Source: Treponema sp. (lineage in GTDB: Bacteria > Spirochaetota > Spirochaetia > Treponematales > Breznakiellaceae). Taken from it: a stretch of DNA of 15,412 nt. Of the stretch, positions 1-7,105 are shown piece by piece. The DNA is taken from positions 1 through 15,412 of the forward strand of contig JAIRLK010000376.1 in NCBI GenBank assembly GCA_031259515.1. The letters run 5' to 3'. The notes under the pieces were generated by a model. The model was not told where the DNA came from and made no database searches. It saw only the letters and a program-made list of their open reading frames with translations. A program made the position numbers and the translations under genes. Positions within the stretch are counted from its first letter, which is position 1, and each line of letters starts with the position of its first letter.

Positions 1-29
1 CGGTTTGCCGGGAGCCAGTCTGTACTCAT
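1..29 (-). CDS. 5' end of an unidentified protein gene (partial)
   Basis: Only the first nine codons are inside the window (MSTDWLPAN). The start is well supported: an AAGGAGG Shine-Dalgarno sequence (complement of 35-41) lies five bases before the ATG at 29-27. I cannot assign a function from nine residues. From memory, many treponeme hypothetical proteins start with a similar 'DWLP' motif, but this is weak evidence. Its upstream region holds the 21-bp tandem repeats at 77-150. An open frame without a recognisable start codon ends in a TGA that overlaps this ATG (ATGA). Confidence 0.6.
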
Positions 30-76
30 ACGATCCTCCTTGGGTTTTTATCGTTGTTATTTCCAGCGGATGCGTC

Positions 77-150
77 AAAAGCTAGAGCTTCCGGGGTAAA
101 AGCTAGAGCTTTTGAGTCAAAAGCTAGAGCTTCCGGGTCAAAAGCTAGAA
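77..150. repeat. 21-bp direct tandem repeat, 3.5 copies
   Basis: Copies of AAAAGCTAGAGCTT start at 77, 98 and 119, with a shortened copy (AAAAGCTAGAA) at 140. The spacing is exactly 21 bp, two helical turns. The rest of the unit (CCGGGTC or similar) is also largely kept. Each unit contains the near-palindrome AAGCT-AG-AGCTT. The array lies 48-120 bp upstream of the minus-strand ATG at 29. It may therefore be repeated protein-binding sites for that gene, or simply an unstable repeat. Because 21 is a multiple of three, both strands stay open through it. Confidence 0.85.
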
Positions 151-239
151 CGGATGGGACGTTTTTGTCTAAAAATGAGGGGGTTTGCTGTCCAAACGGG
201 GAAATCCGCCTAAATTGAGGGGTTTTAAGCGTTAGGGGA

Positions 240-270
240 TTGACACGCCGACTTTTCTTTAGAGTATAAT
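240..270 (+). promoter_or_regulatory. Sigma-70-type promoter with perfect -35 and -10 hexamers
   Basis: TTGACA at 240-245 and TATAAT at 265-270 both match the consensus perfectly. The spacer is 19 bp, longer than the optimal 17. The predicted start, near 277, falls inside the 7-bp repeat array. No convincing plus-strand gene follows. Transcription would run through the repeats toward the 3' end of accA on the opposite strand. A TATA-rich segment could occasionally match by chance, but two perfect hexamers at tolerable spacing make chance less likely. Confidence 0.5.
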
Positions 271-271
271 A

Positions 272-343
272 TGAGCCGTGAGCCGTGAGCCGTGAGCCGT
301 GAGCCGTGAGCCGTGAGCCGTGAGCCGTGAGCCGTGAGCCGTG
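272..343. repeat. Perfect 7-bp tandem repeat (TGAGCCG, 10 copies)
   Basis: TGAGCCG is repeated ten times without error from 272 to 341, followed by a partial TG. It starts two bases after the -10 box of the promoter at 240-270, so it would form the first part of any transcript. A perfect heptamer run of this length is prone to slipped-strand copy-number change. Seven is not a multiple of three, so copy changes would shift any reading frame. I see no real gene through it. Confidence 0.9.
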
Positions 344-531
344 GCCTGTATTCTGCCATCTTGCCTGCCGGTGTTAAAACCATGGTACTAAGCTAGCATG
401 AGCGGAAAACTTGTGCAAGAACCTTTCCCCGAAACATGAAATCACGCCTCCTGCCTGCTGAACGTTGCGCGGTTCACTCTTTTATAGCCGCCCGGCAAAT
501 CCAGCGGGGGAGGGGAGGCGCTTCTTCTTCA

Positions 532-1455
532 TTATCCACCTTCGTTCCAGTGCCCTATCTTCCGTATCTTCTGGTTCCGGTAGCGTACCAGCACCGAGGG
601 GGTCCGGCTGGTAAGGTCCTCCAGTTCCCGTATAAGGAGTTCCTTGATGGTCCGGGCCATACCGCCGGGGTCGGTGTGGGCGCCTCCCGGCGGTTCGGGG
701 ATAACGCCGTTGATCACCTTGAATTCCAGAAGGTCCGCGCTGGTGATGCGGAGCATTGCCGCGGCGTCTTTGGCCTTGCCGGCGTCGTGAAGGAGGAGGG
801 AGGCCCCTCCTTCGGGGCTGATCACCGAGTAGATGGCGTTTTCTAACATATAGATCTTGTCGCCTACGCAGAGGCCCAATGCGCCGCCCGAGCCGCCTTC
901 GCCGATGATGACGCACACTATCGGGGTTTTCAGTTGGCTAAAGTCCCTCAGGTTCCGGGCTATGGCTTCCCCTATGCCCCGTTCCTCCGCGCCCAGGCCG
1001 GGGTACGCGCCGGCGGTGTCTATGAAGGTGATGATGGGCCGGCTGAATTTTTCGGCTTCTTTGGCCAGGCGCAGGGCTTTGCGGTACCCTTCCGGGTTGG
1101 CCATGCCGTGATTGCGGCGCATGTTTTCTTTCAGGCTCCGGCCTTTCTGGTTGGCCAGGATGGTAACCGGCCGGCCCGCGAGGAAGCCCAGGCCGCCAAT
1201 GAGCGCGGGATCGTCGCCAAAACAGCGGTCGCCGTGGAGTTCCAGGAAGGAATCGAATATGCGCGTGATGTAGTCCAGGGCATAGGGCCGGACGGGGTGT
1301 CGGGCCAGCTCCACCCGCTTCCAGGCGGCTTCCGCACGGGAACCGGCGCGGACCTTCGCCTCAAGGTGTTCCAGTTCTTCCTGAGCGTTGATCCCCGACG
1401 CGGCCGTCAGCTTCTTCAGTTCTTCAATCTTGCCGGTAAGTACATCGGAATTCAT
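532..1455 (-). CDS. accA: Acetyl-CoA carboxylase carboxyltransferase subunit alpha
   Basis: AccA pairs with AccD to move the carboxyl group from biotin on AccB to acetyl-CoA, giving malonyl-CoA in the cytoplasm. The protein has 307 residues, near the usual 315-320. It shows the family's N-terminal helical part (about 1-55) and a crotonase-type carboxyltransferase fold. Recognisable motifs are NPEGYRKALRLAKEAEKF, TFIDTAGAYPGLGAEERG, GEGGSGGALGL and YSVISPEGGAS, then IPEPPGGAH near the C-terminus. The last Ser-Pro-Glu-Gly motif has Gly where E. coli has Cys. The ATG is preceded by GGAGGA and overlaps the accD stop (ATGA), so translation is probably coupled. It is the last gene of the operon. 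I found no convincing intrinsic terminator after it. Confidence 0.97.
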   Translation of the reverse strand: MNSDVLTGKIEELKKLTAASGINAQEELEHLEAKVRAGSRAEAAWKRVELARHPVRPYALDYITRIFDSFLELHGDRCFGDDPALIGGLGFLAGRPVTILANQKGRSLKENMRRNHGMANPEGYRKALRLAKEAEKFSRPIITFIDTAGAYPGLGAEERGIGEAIARNLRDFSQLKTPIVCVIIGEGGSGGALGLCVGDKIYMLENAIYSVISPEGGASLLLHDAGKAKDAAAMLRITSADLLEFKVINGVIPEPPGGAHTDPGGMARTIKELLIRELEDLTSRTPSVLVRYRNQKIRKIGHWNEGG

Positions 1456-2240
1456 GCGGAGTTCCTCCGGTGCAGGTCTATCAGGGTGGAAAGAACCTTC
1501 TTTTGATCGCCGCGCGGAACGATAAGATCAACAAACCCCTTTTCCCGTTGGAATTCCGCCTTCTGAAAACCTTCCGGCAGGGTCTGCCTGATGGTTCCTT
1601 CGATAACCCGGGGACCGGCAAAGCCGACCTGAGCGCCGGGTTCGGCAAGGGTTACATCGGCAAGCATGGCAAAGGACGCGGTAACCCCGCCGGTAGTGGG
1701 ATCGCAGAGGACGATGAAGAGGGGGACCGCCGCCTTGTCCAGCTCCGCCGCGGCGGTGGATGTTTTGGCCATCTGCATAAGGGAGAAGATACCCTCCTGC
1801 ATACGGGCCCCGCCGGAAGTGGTATAGATGATAACCGGCGTCTTTTCCTCCACGCCTTTGATCATGGCGCGGGTAACTTTTTCGCCTACCACGGAACCCA
1901 TGGACCCCCCCATGAACTTGAAGGACATGAGGCCCAGGATGACCGGCTTTCCGTCAATGGTACAGGTTCCGGTGATGACCGCGTCCTTCATCTGGGCTTT
2001 GACCTCCGCGGCGGACAATTTTTCCTCGTAGCCAGAGAGGTCTATGGGATTGAGGGAGCGGAGGTTGGCGGAAAATTCCGTGAAACTGCCTGAGTCCGCC
2101 AGGTAATGAAGCCGTTCCACCGGCTCCATGCGGTAATGATAGCCGCAGGACGGACAGGTTCTCAGTGCGTCCCTGACAGCTTCTTCTTCATGCTGGGCGC
2201 CGCAAGATGGGCAGGCGGCGTCACTATGACCTGATGCCAT
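1452..2240 (-). CDS. accD: Acetyl-CoA carboxylase carboxyltransferase subunit beta
   Basis: AccD is the partner of AccA in the carboxyltransferase half of acetyl-CoA carboxylase. The N-terminus carries the C4 zinc ribbon (Cys10, Cys13, Cys29, Cys32, as CPSCG and CPSCGYH). The carboxyltransferase core follows, with FMGGSMGSVVGEK, TTSGGARMQEG, DPTTGGVTASFAM, GFAGPRVIEGTIRQTLPEGFQ and the closing FVDLIV segment. I chose the ATG at 2240, giving 262 residues, because AAGGAG lies seven bases before it. A TTG at 2246 would sit almost on that site. The protein is shorter than E. coli AccD (about 304), mostly because the leader before the zinc ribbon is reduced. It overlaps the accC end by 17 bp and accA by 4 bp. 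Confidence 0.97.
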   Translation of the reverse strand: MASGHSDAACPSCGAQHEEEAVRDALRTCPSCGYHYRMEPVERLHYLADSGSFTEFSANLRSLNPIDLSGYEEKLSAAEVKAQMKDAVITGTCTIDGKPVILGLMSFKFMGGSMGSVVGEKVTRAMIKGVEEKTPVIIYTTSGGARMQEGIFSLMQMAKTSTAAAELDKAAVPLFIVLCDPTTGGVTASFAMLADVTLAEPGAQVGFAGPRVIEGTIRQTLPEGFQKAEFQREKGFVDLIVPRGDQKKVLSTLIDLHRRNSA

Positions 2241-3561
2241 GTTCAAGCTCCTTGGCTATTTCACCATAATAAGATGTTCCGAACCGTCCGGAACGGAACG
2301 TGTTGTGTTTGACGATCCATTGTTGTCGGGCTTTATTGGTTGCTATGCCTTCAATGACCAGTTCATCCAGGGCCCGGCTCATCCGGGCCAGCGCCCGGTC
2401 CCGGTTCTGCCCGTGGACGATGAGTTTCGCCACCAGGGAATCGTAGTGGGGAGGCACGGTGCAGCCGGTATATAAGAACGAATCGAACCTGACGCCGGGC
2501 CCGCCGGGAACTTCCAGCCGGGTAAGCCTCCCCGGTGAGAGGGCGTTGATCCGGCACTCTATGGCCCAGCCTCGTATAGGCAGCTCCCCGTTCTCAAGCT
2601 CCATGCGGCCTTCGGTGCAGGAGAGGATCTGCTGGCGTATGATGTCCGTATCCGTGACGAATTCGCTTACTGGATGCTCCACCTGGACCCGTGCGTTTAC
2701 TTCCATAAAGAAGAAATTCTCCCCTTCGACCAGGAATTCGATGGTCCCCGCTCCGGTATAGCCGATTTCCCGGAACATACGGACCGCTCCCTCCGCCATG
2801 CGGCCTCGCATCCTTTCCGAGACCCCCGGCGAAGGGCTTTCCTCAATGAGCTTCTGGTGGTTCTTCTGTACCGAGCAGTCCCGCTCGCCCAGGACCGCCA
2901 CGGCGCCCTTGCCGTCTGCCAGGATCTGGAGTTCCACATGCCGGGGATTTTCCAGGTACCGCTCAATGAACACCGTCCCGTCGGCAAAGTTGGATTCCGC
3001 CTCCCGGCTGGCAAGGCGTAGGTTTTCGGCCAATTCTTCCTGGTTGCGGACTATGCGCATACCCTTGCCCCCGCCCCCGGCGGCGGCCTTGATGATGACC
3101 GGGAACCCCAGTTCCCTGATTACCCCGGCGGCTTCATCCTCGGCGGCCACCGCTCCGGCGCTTCCCGGAGTAACCGGAAGGCCGAAGCGCCGGGCGGTTT
3201 CCCGGGCCCGGACCTTATCGCCTAAGAGTTCTATCACCCCGGTATCCGGGCCTATGAAGATGAGGCCCTTGTCCCGAACCATGCGGGCAAAACCGGCGTT
3301 CTCCGAAAGAAAGCCTACTCCCGGATGTATGGCTTCGCAGCCCGTGTTGACAGCGGCCATGATGAGGTTGTTTCCGAGAAGGTAACTTTGAGACGAAGGG
3401 GGCGGCCCTATGCACACCGCCCGGTCCGCCAGGTGAACCGGAAGGCTGTCTTTGTCCGCAGTGGAGTACACCGCCGTGGTTTCTATGCCCATTTCCCGGC
3501 AGGTCCGGATGATGCGTACCGCGATTTCCCCGCGGTTGGCGATAAGCAGGCGTTTAATCAC
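2224..3561 (-). CDS. accC: Biotin carboxylase subunit of acetyl-CoA carboxylase
   Basis: AccC carboxylates the biotin on AccB using ATP and bicarbonate. The 445-residue ATP-grasp protein has the N-terminal biotin-carboxylase domain (LLIANRGEIAVRIIRT, residues 4-20; EAIHPGVGFLSEN, 76-88). It then has the glycine-rich nucleotide loop (AAAGGGGKGMRIV, 159-171), a metal and active-site segment (FFFMEVNARVQVEHPVSE, 283-300), and the C-terminal domain (GWAIECRINA, 331-340). Directly after ECRINA the usual segment beginning Glu-Asp-Pro is missing: the text runs straight into LSPGRL. Compared with E. coli as I remember it, this is an in-frame loss of about seven residues. The start is GTG at 3561 with AGGA upstream, nine bases after the accB stop. 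Confidence 0.97.
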   Translation of the reverse strand: MIKRLLIANRGEIAVRIIRTCREMGIETTAVYSTADKDSLPVHLADRAVCIGPPPSSQSYLLGNNLIMAAVNTGCEAIHPGVGFLSENAGFARMVRDKGLIFIGPDTGVIELLGDKVRARETARRFGLPVTPGSAGAVAAEDEAAGVIRELGFPVIIKAAAGGGGKGMRIVRNQEELAENLRLASREAESNFADGTVFIERYLENPRHVELQILADGKGAVAVLGERDCSVQKNHQKLIEESPSPGVSERMRGRMAEGAVRMFREIGYTGAGTIEFLVEGENFFFMEVNARVQVEHPVSEFVTDTDIIRQQILSCTEGRMELENGELPIRGWAIECRINALSPGRLTRLEVPGGPGVRFDSFLYTGCTVPPHYDSLVAKLIVHGQNRDRALARMSRALDELVIEGIATNKARQQWIVKHNTFRSGRFGTSYYGEIAKELEHGIRS

Positions 3562-3570
3562 GGCGCGGTC

Positions 3571-4035
3571 CTAAAGCCTTTTTACCTCGAACAGGACCTG
3601 GCCGTACTCCACCAGTTCCCCGCTTCCAGCCTTGACCGCGAGAATTTCGCAGTCAAACTCCGCTTCCAGATGGTTCATCATCTTCATGGCTTCAAGGATG
3701 CAGAGGGTTTCGCCGGCCTGCACCTTTTTACCCGCCGTCACGAAGGGAGGCGCGTCGGGTCTGGGGGCGGCGTAGAAGGTCGCCACGATGGGGCTGGTAA
3801 TGGTTTCTCCGGCAGCGGCGGAACCGGCAGCCCCGGCGCCCGGAAGCCCCAGATGCACCGCCCCGTCCGCCGGGTTTGCCGGAAGCGTCCCGGGAACGGC
3901 GGGCGCCTGATATACCGGACGGACGGCGCATTCCTTCCGTAAGATTATATGCAGGGACCCCTCTTCTATATCAAGCTCCGCCACCTGGCTGGCGCTGAAT
4001 TTATCAATGAGAGTTTTTATCAATTCATCGTTCAT
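3571..4035 (-). CDS. accB: Biotin carboxyl carrier protein of acetyl-CoA carboxylase
   Basis: AccB carries biotin between the AccC and AccA/AccD active sites. The protein has 154 residues. The first 40 or so are the usual N-terminal segment. A flexible Ala/Pro/Gly-rich linker spans about 41-78. The biotinyl domain occupies 79-154, with the biotinylation motif EAMKMMNHLEA and target lysine Lys118. The TSPIVATFYAAPRPDAPPFV stretch includes the 'thumb' typical of bacterial acetyl-CoA carboxylase carriers. The ATG has GAGGAG upstream. It lies 27 bp after fabV and 9 bp before accC. No biotin ligase gene (birA) is in the window, so biotinylation must come from elsewhere. Confidence 0.97.
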   Translation of the reverse strand: MNDELIKTLIDKFSASQVAELDIEEGSLHIILRKECAVRPVYQAPAVPGTLPANPADGAVHLGLPGAGAAGSAAAGETITSPIVATFYAAPRPDAPPFVTAGKKVQAGETLCILEAMKMMNHLEAEFDCEILAVKAGSGELVEYGQVLFEVKRL

Positions 4036-4062
4036 AAGATGCTCCTCGTATAGTACAGTTCC

Positions 4063-5292
4063 TTACAGTATAACCGAAGGGTCCACTTCACGATCATAAT
4101 CAACGCCGGGGACGTCGAACCCGTGGGCCTCAAGAAAATCATGCTTGAAACCCTGGATGTCCGAGGCGGTAAAGACATTCTCTTCGGTTACCGTTTCCAT
4201 ACGGGCCAGCGTTTCTTGCTGGACATCCTCCCGCATTTCCCAGTCGTCGAGGCGAATGCGGCCTTCACTGTCCACGGGGACCGCGTCCGGGTCCCGCGCC
4301 CCTTCGGGAGAATAGAGCCGGTCCCGATAGAGCCTGACGATTTGTTCTATGCAGCCTTCATGAAGGCCCTTTTCCTTCATCACCTTGAAAAGGCAGGACA
4401 CGTAGAAGGGGATGACGGGGATGACCGCGCTGGCCCGGGTTACCAGTGCCTTGTTGACCGAAACCCAGGCCCGGCGCGCGCCTACGCCCTGCCGGGCGAG
4501 ACGTGAGTTTATGGCCCTGGCCGCCCGTTCCAGGTCTTCCTTGGCCCGGCCTATAGCGCCGTTCTTGTAGATAGGCCAGGAGAGTTCCGGGCCCAGGTAG
4601 GTGTAGGCCACGGTCCTGAATGAGGGGGAGAGCAGTCCTTCCTTTTCCAGGGCTTCGATCCAGAGTTCCCAATCTTCGCCGCCCATAACCTTGATGGCGC
4701 CGGCAATCTCCTCCTCCGTGGCGGGTTCCGCGCCGGCGACGGTGATCTTCCCGGTGAGCATATCCAGGGTCTTTCCCCGGTATGCCTCACCTATGGGTTT
4801 GATCACCGACTTGTACATCACCCCGTTCCGGGGATCGGTCCTGACCGGGGAGGCCAGGGAGTAGACGAGCAGGTCAATCTGAGCGGGGATCCCGGCGGCG
4901 GCGGCGGTTTCCCGAACCGCGGCGGCGGCGGCGGCTTTCATCTCGAAGGAAAAGGCATCCCCGTCCAGGGTCTTCGCGGAGACCCCCGCGTTGGCAGCCT
5001 CCAACTCGAAAACCCGGTTGTTGTACCACCCCGGAGTCCCCGGTTTCGCAGCCGAAGCCGGTTTTTCCAGGGAGACGCCCACGGTGGCCGCCCTATATCC
5101 GAAGGCCGCGGCGACGCGGCTTGCCAAACCGTACCCGGTGGAACAGCCCACTACCAGCGCGAGCCTGGGGGATCCTGTTTGAGGGACCAGATTCCGTGCG
5201 GCATATTCTATTTCGCCCCGTACTACTTTGGCGCATCCTTGGGGATGGCTGTTGAGGCAGATATTATTCCGTATCATTGGTTTAAGAACCAT
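4063..5292 (-). CDS. fabV: Enoyl-[ACP] reductase, FabV / trans-2-enoyl-CoA reductase family
   Basis: This enzyme reduces trans-2-enoyl thioesters with NADH, the last step of each elongation round. It has 409 residues, the family's usual size. Recognised landmarks: MIRNNICLNSHPQGC at the N-terminus, the nucleotide-binding VVGCSTGYGLASR, TPGWYNN, LLVYSLASPVRTDP, KVMGGEDWELW, the catalytic Tyr-x8-Lys within IYKNGAIGRAK, VTRASAVIPVIP, and LFKVMKEKGLHEGCIEQI. From memory it is very close to T. denticola TER, which acts on crotonyl-CoA. Its place between fabZ and accB argues that here it serves fatty-acid synthesis and replaces FabI or FabK. The ATG at 5292 has AAAGGAA upstream and overlaps the fabZ end by 11 bp. 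CoA versus ACP preference cannot be read from sequence. Confidence 0.95.
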   Translation of the reverse strand: MVLKPMIRNNICLNSHPQGCAKVVRGEIEYAARNLVPQTGSPRLALVVGCSTGYGLASRVAAAFGYRAATVGVSLEKPASAAKPGTPGWYNNRVFELEAANAGVSAKTLDGDAFSFEMKAAAAAAVRETAAAAGIPAQIDLLVYSLASPVRTDPRNGVMYKSVIKPIGEAYRGKTLDMLTGKITVAGAEPATEEEIAGAIKVMGGEDWELWIEALEKEGLLSPSFRTVAYTYLGPELSWPIYKNGAIGRAKEDLERAARAINSRLARQGVGARRAWVSVNKALVTRASAVIPVIPFYVSCLFKVMKEKGLHEGCIEQIVRLYRDRLYSPEGARDPDAVPVDSEGRIRLDDWEMREDVQQETLARMETVTEENVFTASDIQGFKHDFLEAHGFDVPGVDYDREVDPSVIL

Positions 5293-5788
5293 AGATGATT
5301 CCTTTTTTATTGGGGGTCCGGGGGGCCCAAGGCCCTCCGGCGGGGGACGGGGGCGGCGCCCACGCGGGCTGCGGCTCGGAAACCAGGCACAGCCATTCGG
5401 CTTCGGCGGCCAGTTCATCCCCCACGTATGCCTTGCCCGCCTGCTTGATCATCTTGGCGGAAACCCGCAGGTTCCTGATCTCCGAGCGTACCTCTTCGCC
5501 GGGCAGCACCTGGCGGCGGAACTTCACCTTGTCTATCGAAGCCAGGAAAAAGAGGGCGTCCCCGCCCAGGAGCCCCAGTTTCCGCAGGCCCGCGCCGCCT
5601 GACTGGGCCATGGTTTCCACCAGGATCACCCCCGGCGTTACCGGGTATTGGGGGAAATGCCCCTTAAAGAAGAATTCTTTTTCGGTAAATACATGGCGGG
5701 CGACGATCTTCTCGTTATCGGCGCTGACTATCTCGTCCACAAAGAGAAAAGGGTCCCGGTGGGGGAGCAGCTCTTCTATTTCGTTCAT
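5282..5788 (-). CDS. fabZ: 3-hydroxyacyl-[ACP] dehydratase
   Basis: FabZ removes water from 3-hydroxyacyl-ACP to give trans-2-enoyl-ACP. The hot-dog core fills residues 1 to about 138. It has LLPHRDPFLFVDEI at the start and catalytic His44 and Glu58 within GHFPQYPVTPGVILVETMAQ, the normal 14-residue spacing. The protein is 168 residues, longer than the usual 140-150. The extra C-terminal tail (about 139-168) is rich in Pro, Ala, Gly and Trp and ends GIIYGS. It is encoded by a GC-rich stretch resembling the fabD-fabG spacer, so it may be a late addition. The ATG has AGGAGGT upstream and overlaps the fabF stop (ATGA). Confidence 0.96.
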   Translation of the reverse strand: MNEIEELLPHRDPFLFVDEIVSADNEKIVARHVFTEKEFFFKGHFPQYPVTPGVILVETMAQSGGAGLRKLGLLGGDALFFLASIDKVKFRRQVLPGEEVRSEIRNLRVSAKMIKQAGKAYVGDELAAEAEWLCLVSEPQPAWAPPPSPAGGPWAPRTPNKKGIIYGS

Positions 5789-7059
5789 AAGTACCTCCTG
5801 AAAACCGCCACCCCGTTATGTCCTCCGAATCCCAGGGACCCCGAAGCGGCGGCGTCGATCCGTCCGTATTGAACCGTGTTGGGCACATAGTCCAGGTCGC
5901 AGTCGGGATCGGGGTTATCCAGGTTGATGGTGGGCGGGTAAAAACCTTCCCGTATGGCCAGGATACAGGCTATGGCCTCTATCCCGCCGCCCCCGGCTAT
6001 GCAGTGGCCGGTCATGCTCTTGGTACTGGAAACCTTCAGTTTATACGCATGGGGGCCAAAGGCTTCTTTGAGCATCCTGGTTTCCGTGGGATCGTTGATC
6101 GCCGTGGAAGTTCCGTGAGCGTTGTAGTAGTGTATATCTTCGGCCCGCAAGCCAGCGTCCGCCAGAGCCAGTTTGATGGCCCGCCCGCCCCCTTCCCCCG
6201 AAGGTTCAGGGGAAGTGATGTGGTAGGCGTCTGAACTGCCGCCGTAGCCGGCGAATTCCGCCAGAATGTCCGCCTGCCGGGCTTTCGCGTGTTCCTCGCT
6301 TTCCAGAACCAGGATACCCGCTCCTTCGGCCAGTACAAAACCGTCCCGGCCGACGTCAAAAGGCCGGCTTGCTTTTTCCGGATCGCCGTTGTGTTTCGTG
6401 GACAGGGCCTTGAGCATCCCGAACCCCCCTACGGCAAAGGGGACTATGCAGGATTCGGTTCCCCCGGCGATAACCACGTCGCAGCGGCCCGCGCGGATCA
6501 GGTCCAGCGCCTGTCCCAAGGCATCGGTACCGGAGGTACAGGCGGTTACCACGGTATAGGCCGGTCCTTTGATGCCGTAGAGCATGGAGATGTTTCCCGC
6601 CGCTTCGTTGGGTATCATCATAGGTATGGTGAGGGGAAGCATACGTTTAGGGCCGGCGTCAAAGAGTTTTTTGAAGGATTCGGAAACCACTTCAAAGCCC
6701 CCTATGCCGTTTCCTAAGACTATGCCGGTCATCTCGCTCTTACTCGTGATCTGCCGCTTTACCCCCTCCGGGGTCTCCTGGGCCGCCAAAAGTCCCGCCT
6801 GTTCCAGGGCCTGGCGCGCCGCGGCCACCGCGAGCTGGGTAAACCGGCACATCTTCCGGACATCCTTCTTATCCATCCAATCGGCGGGGCTGAAATTTTT
6901 GACCTCCCCGGCGATTTGCGAGTCAAAACCTTCGGGATCAAACTGCGTGATCCGTGCGATACCACTTTTTCCGGCAATCAGGGCATCCTTGAATTCCGCT
7001 GCGGAATTTCCTATGGGACATAAGACCCCCATGCCGGTTACGACTACCTTCTTCTTCAT
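5785..7059 (-). CDS. fabF: 3-oxoacyl-[ACP] synthase II
   Basis: FabF condenses malonyl-ACP with a growing acyl-ACP. The 424-residue protein is a typical elongating ketosynthase. The catalytic triad is visible: Cys174 (VTACTSGTDA), His315 (YNAHGTST) and His352 (SMTGHCIAGGGG), with the supporting lysine in STKSMTG (Lys347). Other family marks are VVVTGMGVLCPIG at the N-terminus and GSLGFGGHNGV near the C-terminus. The ATG has AAGGAG upstream. It lies 46 bp after fabG and overlaps fabZ by four bases. No acpP lies beside it, although fabF and acpP are adjacent in many bacteria. Confidence 0.97.
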   Translation of the reverse strand: MKKKVVVTGMGVLCPIGNSAAEFKDALIAGKSGIARITQFDPEGFDSQIAGEVKNFSPADWMDKKDVRKMCRFTQLAVAAARQALEQAGLLAAQETPEGVKRQITSKSEMTGIVLGNGIGGFEVVSESFKKLFDAGPKRMLPLTIPMMIPNEAAGNISMLYGIKGPAYTVVTACTSGTDALGQALDLIRAGRCDVVIAGGTESCIVPFAVGGFGMLKALSTKHNGDPEKASRPFDVGRDGFVLAEGAGILVLESEEHAKARQADILAEFAGYGGSSDAYHITSPEPSGEGGGRAIKLALADAGLRAEDIHYYNAHGTSTAINDPTETRMLKEAFGPHAYKLKVSSTKSMTGHCIAGGGGIEAIACILAIREGFYPPTINLDNPDPDCDLDYVPNTVQYGRIDAAASGSLGFGGHNGVAVFRRYL

Positions 7060-7105
7060 AGTAAATCTCCTTATGCTGTGCTGTTTTCAGCCAACCATCC
7101 GGGCC

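Noticed and set aside
272..343. 7-bp array considered as a CRISPR array
   Set aside because: Units are 7 bp with no spacers; it is a simple tandem repeat.
26..373. Minus-strand open frame through both repeat arrays, ending ATGA-overlapped with the gene at 29
   Set aside because: It contains no ATG, GTG or TTG start in frame; it is open because the repeat units lack stop codons. The overlap with the downstream ATG is noted but not enough.
380..430. Weak hairpin considered as the terminator of the acc operon
   Set aside because: On the minus strand only a four-pair core (CTTG/CAAG) with a two-base loop is found, followed by TTTT; too weak to call.
482..531. 16-codon frame starting in the accA stop (TAATG), beginning MKKKRLPSPAG
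   Set aside because: Coupled-looking start, but too short, with no domain and no ribosome site of its own; possible but unsupported.
934..1506. 190-codon plus-strand frame over accA
   Set aside because: Antisense shadow of accA, without ribosome site or recognisable domain.
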